DNA of 64,000 nt, taken from the NCBI RefSeq assembly GCF_018333375.1, contig NZ_BORW01000029.1, positions 1 to 64,000 on the forward strand, in the 5' to 3' direction. Positions 16,240-25,188 of this stretch are shown one piece after another. A program made the translations under genes and the position numbers. This DNA is from Paenibacillus cookii (GTDB lineage: Bacteria; Bacillota; Bacilli; Paenibacillales; Paenibacillaceae). How positions within the stretch are numbered: the first letter of the stretch is position 1; the number at the start of each line of letters is the position of its first letter. A model generated the notes under the pieces. The model saw only the letters and a list, made by a program, of their open reading frames with translations, was not told the DNA's origin and did not search any database.

Positions 16240-17616
16240 TTGCTAAGCGATACAATTGCAGCGATTTCGACGGCGGTAGGGGAAGCGGGCATCGCGGTCA
16301 TTCGCGTGAGCGGTCCTGATTCCATTGCCGAGGTAGACAACATTTTTCGCAGCAAAACGAAGCTGACGGAGGCGGAAAGCCACACCGTCCATTATGGGCA
16401 TATTGTGGATCCGGAACTCGGAGAACGGGTGGAAGAGGTGCTTGTTACGGTCATGCGGGCTCCGCGTTCTTTTACGACGGAAGACGTGGTGGAGATCAGC
16501 ACGCATGGCGGCGTCATTTCGGTGAAAAGGGTGATGGATCTGCTGCTACAGCAGGACATTCGGTTGGCCGAACCGGGCGAATTCACCAAACGCGCCTTCC
16601 TTAACGGACGCATCGATCTGTCGCAAGCGGAGGCGGTTATTGACCTGATCCGCTCGAAATCGGACCGGGCGTTTTCCGTGGCGCTGAAGCAGGTAGAGGG
16701 GCAGCTATCGGATCAAATCCAGAAGCTCCGCCATACGCTGGTGGAGACGCTGGCCCATATCGAGGTCAACATCGATTATCCGGAGCATGACGTCGAGTCG
16801 TTGACGGCTGAATTCATCAAGGAAAAGAGCACGGAGGTCATGCAGGGCATTACGAAGCTGCTGAAGACGGCCGAACAAGGGAAAATCCTCCGCGAAGGGA
16901 TCACGACGGCGATCGTCGGACGCCCGAACGTGGGGAAATCTTCGCTGCTGAATGCACTCGCCCATACGAATCGTGCCATTGTGACGGATATTCCGGGGAC
17001 GACGCGGGACGTCATCGAGGAGTTTGTCACGATCAACAACATTCCGCTGAAGCTATTGGACACGGCCGGCATTCGCGAAACGATGGACGTCGTCGAACGG
17101 ATCGGGGTGGAGCGCTCCAAACATGCCGTCACCGAAGCCGATCTCATTTTGCTGGTCCTGAACGGCAGCGAGCCGCTGCATGAGGACGAACTGGAATTAA
17201 TGGAACAAATCCGCGGTAGACAATCCATCGTCATTATGAATAAAATGGACTTACCTCAACAGCTGGATAAAGACGTGCTTTTGCGTTATTATCCGGAGGA
17301 TTTGATCGTTCCGATGTCCGTCAAAACCCAGGAAGGCGTCGATGCGCTGGAATCGGCCATTTCGCAGCTCTTTTTCAGCGGCAGCATCGAAACCGCGGAC
17401 CTCACGTATGTTAGCAATGTACGCCATATCGCCCTGCTGAAAAAAGCCTATAAATCGCTTCAGGATGCATACGATGCGGCCGAGCAGCTAATCCCGATCG
17501 ACATGATCCAGATCGATGTCCGGCTGGCATGGGAGCAGCTTGGCGAAATTATCGGGGATACGGCGTCCGAATCGCTTTTGGATCAAATTTTCTCGCAATT
17601 CTGCTTAGGCAAATAA
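16240..17616 (+). CDS. mnmE: tRNA modification GTPase MnmE
   Basis: A 458-residue GTPase that works with MnmG to add carboxymethylaminomethyl (or related) groups to wobble U34 of tRNAs. After the folate-binding N-terminal domain, the G domain has GRPNVGKSS (about 227-235), DIPGTTRD, DTAGIRE and NKMD. The C-terminus is FCLGK, the conserved CxGK. The start is TTG at 16240 with AGGAAGAGGTGA upstream. Confidence 0.97.
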   Translation: MLSDTIAAISTAVGEAGIAVIRVSGPDSIAEVDNIFRSKTKLTEAESHTVHYGHIVDPELGERVEEVLVTVMRAPRSFTTEDVVEISTHGGVISVKRVMDLLLQQDIRLAEPGEFTKRAFLNGRIDLSQAEAVIDLIRSKSDRAFSVALKQVEGQLSDQIQKLRHTLVETLAHIEVNIDYPEHDVESLTAEFIKEKSTEVMQGITKLLKTAEQGKILREGITTAIVGRPNVGKSSLLNALAHTNRAIVTDIPGTTRDVIEEFVTINNIPLKLLDTAGIRETMDVVERIGVERSKHAVTEADLILLVLNGSEPLHEDELELMEQIRGRQSIVIMNKMDLPQQLDKDVLLRYYPEDLIVPMSVKTQEGVDALESAISQLFFSGSIETADLTYVSNVRHIALLKKAYKSLQDAYDAAEQLIPIDMIQIDVRLAWEQLGEIIGDTASESLLDQIFSQFCLGK

Positions 17617-17688
17617 GGATGGACGACATCCTGAACATATATCGGATTTTCTCAATCTGCATTTTCAAATTTAAAGGAGGTTTTTCAT

Positions 17689-19575
17689 ATGAGTTTTGAT
17701 GGTGGCAGCTTTGATGTCATTGTCATCGGCGCCGGCCATGCCGGCTGCGAAGCGGCTCTCGCCGCGGCCCGTATGGGTTGCAGCACGCTGATGATCACGA
17801 TCAATCTGGACATGGTTGCGTTCATGCCGTGCAATCCGTCAATCGGCGGACCGGCCAAAGGCCATGTCGTTCGCGAAATCGATGCCCTTGGCGGCGAAAT
17901 GGGCCGCAACATCGACAAAACATTCATTCAAATGCGCATGCTGAATACAGGGAAAGGACCGGCGGTTCACGCGCTGCGCGCTCAGGCGGATAAATTCCTG
18001 TACCAACACACGATGAAAGAAACGATGGAAAAGGAACCGAATTTGACGATGCGCCAAGGCATGGTCGAAGAACTGATCGTGGAGAACGGCGTATGCGTTG
18101 GCGTCATTACGAAAACCGGTACCGCTTATCGCGCCAAATCGGTCGTATTGACGACCGGCACGTACCTGCGCGGAAAAGTCATTATGGGTGAAATGACGTA
18201 CGAAAGCGGCCCGAACAACCAACAGCCTTCGATCAAATTGGCCGAAAACCTGCGTGATCTTGGCTTTGAGCTTGTCCGCTTTAAAACAGGCACGCCTCCG
18301 CGCGTGCACAAGTCGACGATCGACTTTTCCAAAACGGAAATTCAACCCGGGGACGAAAAACCGAAGTTTTTCTCTTATGAAACGGAAAGCTCCGACAACG
18401 AACAGCTTCCTTGCTGGTTGACCTATACGTCGCTCGAAACGCATCAGATCATCAACGCCAACCTGCACCGGGCGCCGATGTTCTCCGGCATTATCGAAGG
18501 TACGGGACCGCGTTATTGCCCGTCCATCGAGGATAAAATCGTTCGTTTCAGCGATAAGCCGAAACATCAGATTTTCCTTGAGCCGGAAGGCAAGAACACG
18601 TCTGAATATTATGTCCAAGGACTGTCCACCAGTATGCCGGAGGATGTGCAGCTCGCGATGCTGCGTTCGATCCCGGGACTGGAAAAAGTGGAAATGATGC
18701 GCAACGGTTATGCGATCGAATACGATGCGGTGGTTCCGACCCAACTGTGGCCATCGCTTGAAACGAAATTGATTCCGGGACTGTTTACGGCCGGACAAAT
18801 CAATGGTACTTCCGGTTATGAAGAAGCTGCGGGGCAAGGAATCATGGCGGGCATCAATGCAGCACGCCGCGTTCAAGGCAAGGATCCTGTCATTTTGGAC
18901 CGCTCGCAAGGTTACATCGGCGTGTTGATTGACGATCTCGTCACGAAGGGCACCAATGAACCTTACCGTCTGCTTACTTCGCGTGCGGAATACCGCTTGC
19001 TTTTGCGTCACGACAACGCGGATTTGCGCTTGACGCCGCTGGGACATGAAATCGGCCTCATCTCCGAAGAAAGATACGCCAAGTTCCTGGATAAGAAACA
19101 AAAGGTGGAACAAGAAATCGAACGTTTGAAGGCGACCAAGGTCGGACCTTCGCATGTGAATGCGATGCTCGAACGGGTAGGCTCGGCGCCGATCCAGGAT
19201 GGAAGCAATTTGCTTACCATTTTGCGCCGTCCGGAAGTCAGCCATGACGATATCGAAGAAATCTCGCCTTCTCCGTTTGACCTTACGGAAGAAATGAAGG
19301 AGCAGGTAGAGATTCAAATCAAATATGCCGGATATATCGAAAAACAATTGATTCATGTGGAACGCCTGAAAAAGATGGATAAGAAGAAAATTCCGGAGAC
19401 GATCGATTATAACGAAATTGAGGGTATCGCCATCGAAGCGCGGCAGAAGCTGTCCAGCATCCGTCCGCTTTCCATCGGCCAGGCTTCCCGCATATCCGGG
19501 GTTACGCCTGCGGACATTTCAATCCTGCTGGTTTATCTGGAGCACTATAACCGGGTAACGGCTGCAAGAGGTTAA
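17689..19575 (+). CDS. mnmG: tRNA uridine-5-carboxymethylaminomethyl modification enzyme MnmG (GidA)
   Basis: A 628-residue FAD enzyme, partner of MnmE. The FAD-binding GAGHAGCEAALAAARMG lies at 14-30, followed by CNPSIGGPAKGH and TGQINGTSGYEEAAGQG. Length and C-terminal helical region are normal. The start has a full AAAGGAGG. It begins 72 bases after mnmE and ends three bases before rsmG. Confidence 0.97.
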   Translation: MSFDGGSFDVIVIGAGHAGCEAALAAARMGCSTLMITINLDMVAFMPCNPSIGGPAKGHVVREIDALGGEMGRNIDKTFIQMRMLNTGKGPAVHALRAQADKFLYQHTMKETMEKEPNLTMRQGMVEELIVENGVCVGVITKTGTAYRAKSVVLTTGTYLRGKVIMGEMTYESGPNNQQPSIKLAENLRDLGFELVRFKTGTPPRVHKSTIDFSKTEIQPGDEKPKFFSYETESSDNEQLPCWLTYTSLETHQIINANLHRAPMFSGIIEGTGPRYCPSIEDKIVRFSDKPKHQIFLEPEGKNTSEYYVQGLSTSMPEDVQLAMLRSIPGLEKVEMMRNGYAIEYDAVVPTQLWPSLETKLIPGLFTAGQINGTSGYEEAAGQGIMAGINAARRVQGKDPVILDRSQGYIGVLIDDLVTKGTNEPYRLLTSRAEYRLLLRHDNADLRLTPLGHEIGLISEERYAKFLDKKQKVEQEIERLKATKVGPSHVNAMLERVGSAPIQDGSNLLTILRRPEVSHDDIEEISPSPFDLTEEMKEQVEIQIKYAGYIEKQLIHVERLKKMDKKKIPETIDYNEIEGIAIEARQKLSSIRPLSIGQASRISGVTPADISILLVYLEHYNRVTAARG

Positions 19576-19577
19576 CT

Positions 19578-20297
19578 ATGGATCCAATACAAGAAGCTTT
19601 TGCGTTACGTCTTCAGGAAAAAGGGGTCGAGGTAACCTCGGCCCAACTGGAACAGTTTGAAACTTATTATAGAGAGCTTGTCGAGTGGAACGAAAAGATG
19701 AACCTGACCGGCATTACCGATCGCGAACAGGTCTATACGAAGCATTTCTATGATTCGATCTCTCTTGCTTTTTATATCGATATGAACGACGTTCGTACGA
19801 TGGCCGATATCGGTTCCGGCGCAGGTTTCCCCGGCATTCCGCTCAAAATTTGTTATCCGCATGTGCAGCTGACGATTATCGATTCGCTGAACAAACGGAT
19901 CAACTTTTTGAAACATGTCGTGCAGGAAACGGGCCTTGAGCAGGTGCAGCTTTTGCATGGAAGGGCCGAAGACTGGGCACGCAAACCGGAACATCGGGAC
20001 CAGTACGACCTCGTCACCGCGCGTGCCGTCGCCAAGCTCGCCGTGCTTAACGAATTCTGCCTTCCTTATGCGAAGGTGGGCGGCGTGTTTACGGCGATGA
20101 AGGGAAGCAGCCCGGATGAGGAAATCCGGGAGGCATCGCGCAGTTTCAAGGAGCTTAAAGGCAAGCTGCAGCGGGTAGAGCGTCTTACGCTTCCGATTGA
20201 AGAAGCCGAACGGCATATTGTCGTGATCGATAAAACGGCGGCGACGCCTGGCAAATATCCGCGTAAAGCGGGTACGGCTTTGAAGACTCCTTTGTGA
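19578..20297 (+). CDS. rsmG: 16S rRNA (guanine-N7)-methyltransferase RsmG (GidB)
   Basis: A 239-residue SAM-dependent methyltransferase that makes m7G in the 530 region of 16S rRNA. The SAM-binding motif is ADIGSGAGFPGIPLKI, followed by the adenosine-binding acidic strand IIDSLNKRINFL. Loss of RsmG causes low-level streptomycin resistance in several bacteria. It lies three bases after mnmG. Its terminator contains a parS site. Confidence 0.96.
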   Translation: MDPIQEAFALRLQEKGVEVTSAQLEQFETYYRELVEWNEKMNLTGITDREQVYTKHFYDSISLAFYIDMNDVRTMADIGSGAGFPGIPLKICYPHVQLTIIDSLNKRINFLKHVVQETGLEQVQLLHGRAEDWARKPEHRDQYDLVTARAVAKLAVLNEFCLPYAKVGGVFTAMKGSSPDEEIREASRSFKELKGKLQRVERLTLPIEEAERHIVVIDKTAATPGKYPRKAGTALKTPL

Positions 20298-20342
20298 ACC
20301 GACAGCATCTAAGTATAAAGACAACATCAGGAATGATTTTTC

Positions 20343-20378
20343 GAGGAATGTTTCACGTGGAACATTCCTCTTTTTTTT
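20343..20378 (+). terminator. rsmG terminator (overlaps parS)
   Basis: GAGGAATGTT (20343-20352) and AACATTCCTC (20361-20370) form a perfect 10-bp stem around TCACGTGG, followed by eight T residues. The loop can pair almost completely too. Confidence 0.85.
20349..20364 (+). promoter_or_regulatory. parS centromere site 1
   Basis: TGTTTCACGTGGAACA is the reverse complement of TGTTCCACGTGAAACA, an exact match to the Bacillus parS consensus TGTTNCACGTGAAACA. It should be the loading site for Spo0J/ParB, encoded 4 kb away. It lies within the stem-loop of the rsmG terminator. Confidence 0.93.
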
Positions 20379-21441
20379 ATGCCGGAATAGGCAAGGGACG
20401 GTGTGGATGACGCCCTTGCCCGGCTGCCTGAGGGCAAAAATGGTGAACGACGGATCTCTTCCCGTGATGTGCAGCATGCTTGGATATGCTCACTTTTGTA
20501 TTGAGACCTCATTGTTGTTCCACCCCATTGGGGAATACGGGCAAAGACCAGGAGCCGCTATAATGCCAATTCTGGCCTCCTAGAAGATGTGTGCTTTTCC
20601 AAGGAGGAGGTGCATGGCTTGAGGAATGCCCCGGGTTGGCATAACTTCTTTTCAAGTCCATTTCTGAGTGGGCATCTTGTCCGCAAGAGTGCGTATGAAG
20701 TGGCGTTTCTGTCGCGGACATGCATCCTTAAATAGGAGCGCCGTCGCTGAAACGTAAAAGGACTTCCAATGATGATTCCATAATTTCACCCAATCGAGCG
20801 AAGAGGGGACGTGCATGTGAAAGGCGAACATTTTGTGCACAGGTGCAGCTTGGAATAGGCTGGCGTAGAAAGAGCCTCGGGTGTTGTTTAAAAGGTAAAT
20901 CACAAGAGAAGCAAACGATGTTTCCCTAAGTTAATAAGCCATTCGTCAAATGATGTTTGAACAGTGAAAAAGAAGGGATGGTTTGAGGGAGGGAATGTTC
21001 GAAATATCCGAATAGCGAGGCGTTTGATTTCGATATCATCATCTTCCTTTTCCACTCTATCTTGTTCGATATCTATTTTGTGCAGCTATCAAACCAAGCG
21101 CAAAATTGTGGGCATATAAAACCATTAGACTTCGGATGTTCCCTTGCTCTCGATTTGATTGGCAGCCGGGATGGGAATCAAGTTAGCGGTTAGATCTGGG
21201 TTGGGCCGGGGTTTTAACTAAAAGGACAGAGAGTGGCGGTTGTTGCACAGCCTGGGATGGTTCCCCACAGATCAAAGAACTGAGCCAAAGCAAATCGAGG
21301 CGGATGGGAGGCGATCCAGGCCGGGAATGCAAGCAAACACTTTGCGTTTTTATCCACGGATTGACAGCATTCAACCGTAAAAAATAACTGATCGGCAGGA
21401 AAAAAAGAGGACTTTGGAGAATAGGATTATATGAAAAAAAG

Positions 21442-21450
21442 TGGTAGAAT
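21442..21450 (+). promoter_or_regulatory. Candidate extended -10 promoter for noc
   Basis: TGGTAGAAT is a TGn-type extended -10 (TAGAAT at 21445-21450). No good -35 lies at 16-18 bases upstream. If used, it gives a leader of about 390 bases before noc. Confidence 0.35.
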
Positions 21451-21524
21451 AGAGAGAGTTACCATAGTTGAAAGTTTGGGTTCAAGCAGCCCATAACATT
21501 CCTCGCCTTATAGCCGAAGTTCGC

Positions 21525-21583
21525 AGAATCAACCGGTCGTTTTCGACGGCTTCAAGCAGGGGGCAACCATTGCCCACGATTCT
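21525..21583 (+). other. Potential three-way-junction RNA in the noc leader
   Basis: AGAATC (21525-21530) can pair with GATTCT (21578-21583). Two hairpins are enclosed: GTCG-tttt-CGAC (21536-21547) and GGGCAA-cca-TTGCCC (21561-21575). I do not recognise a known RNA family, and pairing was judged by eye. Confidence 0.3.
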
Positions 21584-21844
21584 GGGGAAGCCCGGTCGAG
21601 GAAAGTTATCCCCGTATCGAAACGGTAGGAAACAGGGTGTACATAACGGGAGTTGCATTCGTACGCCCGGCTCTTGTTTTAATTCTATTTCGTGTGAATG
21701 GATCATGCGATCACCGATGCAGCTTGAGAACGGTCCCGTGGCATACGCTGAATGGCTGGGAAATAAACCAAGTTGATTTGTTTTAGTCATGTTGACCAAG
21801 CGCTTTGCCAAGTGCTATTACGAAATTAGGTGGTAATATACGGA

Positions 21845-22660
21845 ATGAAAGAACAATTTTCTAAATTGTTTGGTTTGACGGAGCGAAACCATAGTGATGA
21901 AGTGAAACAAATTCCGGTCGGGGAGATCGTCAGCAGCCCATACCAGCCCCGTACGATTTTTGACGACGAGAAGATTGACGAGCTGTGCCAAACGATCAAA
22001 ACCCATGGCGTCATTCAGCCGATCGTTGTTCGTGTCCGCAATTCCAAATATGAGATCATAGCCGGTGAACGGCGTTGGCGTGCCGTAACGAAACTCGGGA
22101 TGGAAACGATCCCTGCGATTATTCGCGAATTTAATGATTCCCAGGCAGCTTCGATCGCGTTGATCGAGAACCTGCAGCGGGAAGGATTGACGGCCATTGA
22201 AGAAGCGGTAGCTTACCAGAAGCTGATCGACATTCATCAATTGACGCAGGAAAGCCTGGCGCAGCGCCTGGGCAAAAGCCAATCAACCATCGCCAACAAA
22301 ATTCGGCTGCTACATTTGCCTGAGGAAGTAAAGATGGCTCTGATGGAGCGCAAAATTTCCGAACGGCATGCGCGGGCCTTGTTGTCCTTGGATACGGAGG
22401 AGCTCCAGCTGAAGCTGCTTGCCGAAATTATTGCCAAAGAGTTGAACGTGAAGCAGACGGAAGCCAGGGTGGCTTTTTATAAAGAAGCTTCAAAAGTCAA
22501 AAAATCCAAGCGCATTTCCTTTACGAAAGACGTGCGCCTTGCGTTAAATACGATCCGCCAGTCGATCGATATGGTTACCGATTCCGGCCTGGCCATTAAA
22601 ACAACGGAAAATGACCACGAAGATCATTACGAAATCGTGATACAGATCCCCAAACGTTGA
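21845..22660 (+). CDS. noc: Nucleoid occlusion protein Noc
   Basis: A 271-residue ParB paralogue that keeps the division machinery off the nucleoid. The N-terminus MKEQFSKLFGLTER resembles the membrane-binding amphipathic helix of B. subtilis Noc. CTP-binding motifs GERRWRA and ENLQREG are present, followed by the HTH region around LAQRLGKSQSTIANKIRLL. The frame opens at a GTG at 21830, but the ATG at 21845 after AGGTGG matches the family. It lies upstream of soj-spo0J, the order seen in Bacillus. A Noc-binding-like site is found at 31270-31283. Confidence 0.94.
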   Translation: MKEQFSKLFGLTERNHSDEVKQIPVGEIVSSPYQPRTIFDDEKIDELCQTIKTHGVIQPIVVRVRNSKYEIIAGERRWRAVTKLGMETIPAIIREFNDSQAASIALIENLQREGLTAIEEAVAYQKLIDIHQLTQESLAQRLGKSQSTIANKIRLLHLPEEVKMALMERKISERHARALLSLDTEELQLKLLAEIIAKELNVKQTEARVAFYKEASKVKKSKRISFTKDVRLALNTIRQSIDMVTDSGLAIKTTENDHEDHYEIVIQIPKR

Positions 22661-22678
22661 TCGGAGGGGGATGACTGC

Positions 22679-22703
22679 AAGCGGCTGGTCAGGCCGCTTT
22701 TTT
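22679..22703 (+). terminator. noc terminator
   Basis: AAGCGGC (22679-22685) and GCCGCTT (22693-22699) form a stem, and T residues continue from 22698 to 22703. Confidence 0.75.
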
Positions 22704-23369
22704 GGAGCAATGCGTTGTTTTGGGCCGCAGACGTAGATCATTATCGTTAGCCAGGACAGGGCCGTGGGGAAGGGTTTGTTTACAATACGCGTACCCTATA
22801 GGGGAGACTTAGGATTCGTTTCCAAAGAATCTGAATATCCCATGGCCGATTTATCCAGAGCAAACAGGTTCTTAGGATTGATATCTACATGCGGATCTCC
22901 AAAGTTGTTGGATTGCGCATCATGCCAATTTAGGTTTGCGGGTTGACTGCCCGGTGTTAGAGCAAACGGCTTCTCGTCCAGGAGCGGTTTGCATTTTGCT
23001 GTATTGCCGATCGATTTGAGGGAGTTGGAGGGCCATCTGCCGAAAACTCTTCAGGAAGCGATACGTGATTTGCGGTATAGGGTCCCAATCGAATTTTATA
23101 GGCGCATCATCCGTGTTATGCATGCATTGAAGCAGATCAAGTTGAAGAAACCGATACTTGTGGTTCAGGCTCAGGTTTTTCCTTTTTGCAAGAAAATGTA
23201 CTCGTGCAGGGCGAAGCCGTTTCAGCTAGTACCTGAAAGGGGAGCGGACATTCGAACGTCGGTTCCGAATCGCGTTTTCTTTCAGGAGGTATGCAGCCGA
23301 TTGTTTTGCTGTGTAACATAATCCCGTGACCTACAAGAAGAGTTTTCATACACAATGAGGTGAAATTGA
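22704..23369. other. noc-soj intergenic region without a convincing gene
   Basis: About 665 bases. A plus-strand frame at 22989-23321 and shorter frames have no recognisable product or Shine-Dalgarno site. A perfect palindrome CCCTATAGGG lies at 22793-22802, preceded by TTTACA, and might be promoter-linked. GATTC/GAATC can form a small hairpin near 22812-22830. No RNA gene or mobile element was recognised. Confidence 0.45.
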
Positions 23370-24131
23370 GTGTCCAAAATCATTGCCATAGCAAATCAAA
23401 AGGGCGGGGTAGGGAAAACCACAACCTCCGTCAATCTCGGAGCAGGCTTGGCTTCGCTCGGCAAACGAGTGCTGCTTGTAGACATTGACCCGCAAGGCAA
23501 TACAACGAGTGGCGTTGGCGTAAATAAAGCCGATGTGGCCAACTGCATCTATGACGTCATTATCAATGAAGTTCATCCTAAGGAAGCGATTCTTGAGACA
23601 CAGGTTGAAGGGCTGCATATCATTCCGGCGACCATTCAACTGGCAGGCGCGGAAATCGAATTGGTTCCTACCATATCCAGAGAACTTCGTTTGAAAAAAT
23701 CGCTGCATCTCGTGAAGGCAAACTATGATTACATCTTGATCGATTGCCCTCCGTCGTTGGGGATTTTGACGATTAACTCGCTGACGGCAGCCGACTCCGT
23801 CATTATCCCGATTCAATGCGAATATTACGCCCTCGAAGGGTTAAGCCAACTGCTCAACTCCGTTCGGCTTGTTCAAAAGCACTTGAATACGTCGCTGCAG
23901 ATCGAAGGCGTGCTTCTGACGATGCTGGATGCCCGCACGAATCTCGGCATACAGGTCATAGAAGAAGTGAAGAAGTATTTTCAAGAAAAAGTATATAAAA
24001 CGATTATTCCTCGAAACGTCCGCTTAAGCGAAGCGCCTTCCCATGGTCAATCGATTATGACTTACGATCCTCGTTCCAAAGGTGCAGAAGTATATTTAGA
24101 GTTGGCAAAGGAAGTGATTTCTTATGAGTAA
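23370..24131 (+). CDS. soj: Chromosome-partitioning ATPase Soj (ParA)
   Basis: A 253-residue ParA/MinD-type ATPase. The deviant Walker A KGGVGKTTT lies at about 11-19, Walker A' is LLVDIDPQGN, and Walker B is ILIDCPPSLG. It acts with Spo0J on parS to segregate origins and, in Bacillus, also regulates DnaA. The start is GTG at 23370 with AGGTGA upstream. The last eight bases overlap spo0J, so the two are cotranslated. Confidence 0.96.
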   Translation: MSKIIAIANQKGGVGKTTTSVNLGAGLASLGKRVLLVDIDPQGNTTSGVGVNKADVANCIYDVIINEVHPKEAILETQVEGLHIIPATIQLAGAEIELVPTISRELRLKKSLHLVKANYDYILIDCPPSLGILTINSLTAADSVIIPIQCEYYALEGLSQLLNSVRLVQKHLNTSLQIEGVLLTMLDARTNLGIQVIEEVKKYFQEKVYKTIIPRNVRLSEAPSHGQSIMTYDPRSKGAEVYLELAKEVISYE

Positions 24132-24963
24132 ACGGTTAGGCAAAGGACTCGATGCCCTCATTCCTTCCCTTTCGATCAACGACGATGACAAAATTGTGGA
24201 GATCCCGCTTAGCCAACTGCGTGCAAACCCTTATCAGCCGCGCAAAGACTTTAACGAAGAGTCGATCCAGGAACTGGCGGAGTCGATCAGGCAGCATGGC
24301 GTCATTCAGCCGATCATTGTCCGGAGCGTATTAAAAGGCTATGAAATCATTGCCGGAGAGCGGCGTTTTCGGGCATCGCAAATATGCGGGAAACCAACCA
24401 TTCCTGCGGTTGTCCGGACGTTTAGCGATCAGCAGGTCATGGAAATCGCGCTCATCGAAAACCTCCAGCGTGAAAACTTGAATGCCATGGAGGTAGCGGT
24501 AGCCTATCAAGGATTGATGGATCAGTATTCCTTGACGCAGGAAGAGCTCTCGCTGAAGGTGGGGAAATCCAGATCCCATATCGCCAACTTTTTGCGGCTG
24601 CTTTCGCTTCCCGAAGAAGTCAAAGATTATGTTTCACGTGGAACATTATCGATGGGGCATGCCCGTGCCATTGTCGGATTGAAAGATTCGGATCTCATCA
24701 AACAGCTGGCGAAACAATGCGTGGCAAACGAATGGAGCGTTCGCGATCTGGAGGAAGCCGTTAAAAATCTGGATCGTAAAGCGGCCGATAAAAACAAGGT
24801 CAAGGTGAAAAAACGCGATCCTTATATTGACAGCCTGGAAGAAACGCTGCGCGAAAGGTTCCGGACGACGGTCAAAATTAAGCAAAACAAAGACAAAGGT
24901 AAAATCGAGTTGAACTATTACAGCAAGCAGGATCTGGAACGGCTGCTGGAGCTTTTGCAATAA
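24124..24963 (+). CDS. parB: Chromosome-partitioning protein Spo0J (ParB)
   Basis: A 279-residue CTP-dependent clamp that loads at parS and recruits SMC. Motifs are GKGLDALIP at the N-terminus, the CTPase motifs GERRFRA and ENLQREN, an HTH with LSLKVGKSRSHIANFLRLL, and a C-terminal dimer domain. A parS site lies inside the coding sequence (24630-24645), as in B. subtilis. It overlaps soj and is followed by a terminator. Confidence 0.96.
   Translation: MSKRLGKGLDALIPSLSINDDDKIVEIPLSQLRANPYQPRKDFNEESIQELAESIRQHGVIQPIIVRSVLKGYEIIAGERRFRASQICGKPTIPAVVRTFSDQQVMEIALIENLQRENLNAMEVAVAYQGLMDQYSLTQEELSLKVGKSRSHIANFLRLLSLPEEVKDYVSRGTLSMGHARAIVGLKDSDLIKQLAKQCVANEWSVRDLEEAVKNLDRKAADKNKVKVKKRDPYIDSLEETLRERFRTTVKIKQNKDKGKIELNYYSKQDLERLLELLQ
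24630..24645 (+). promoter_or_regulatory. parS centromere site 2, inside spo0J
   Basis: TGTTTCACGTGGAACA is identical in sequence and orientation to the site at 20349-20364. It spans the codons for Val-Ser-Arg-Gly-Thr in spo0J. Confidence 0.93.
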
Positions 24964-24989
24964 AAGTAAATTTGTGATTGCGCCAAGAT

Positions 24990-25042
24990 GACATGTCCGG
25001 CTTTATTCCTGTATAGGGAAATGGATATGTCTTTCTCTTTTT
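24990..25042 (+). terminator. Terminator after spo0J
   Basis: GACATGTCC (24990-24998) pairs with GGATATGTC (25023-25031) with one mismatch. An inner TTCC/GGAA stem adds to it, and a T-rich tract TTTCTCTTTTTAT follows. Confidence 0.65.
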
Positions 25043-25188
25043 ATAGGGATGGGGCAAAGCGAATGTTTAAGAAAGATGCTCTAGTTTCACCGCTAACCGT
25101 GGTTTGATTATTACGGTGGCAATAGTCGTGATAGGAGATTCCCGCAACCGATAGTCCGCATAAATGATGGGGAGGTGGATGTAGTATC

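Larger units (their letters stand above)
20379..21844. other. Long rsmG-noc intergenic region without a convincing gene
   Basis: About 1.47 kb lies between the rsmG terminator and noc. Frames of 60-109 codons occur on both strands (for example minus 20652-20903 and 21482-21811, plus 21468-21776), but none has a good ribosome site or recognisable protein. No IS ends, tRNA or known ncRNA were seen. The last 400 bases probably are the noc leader. It could include decayed genes or unrecognised RNAs. Confidence 0.5.

Noticed and set aside
23816..23998. Frame inside soj
   Set aside because: Another reading frame of the soj gene, without its own start signals.
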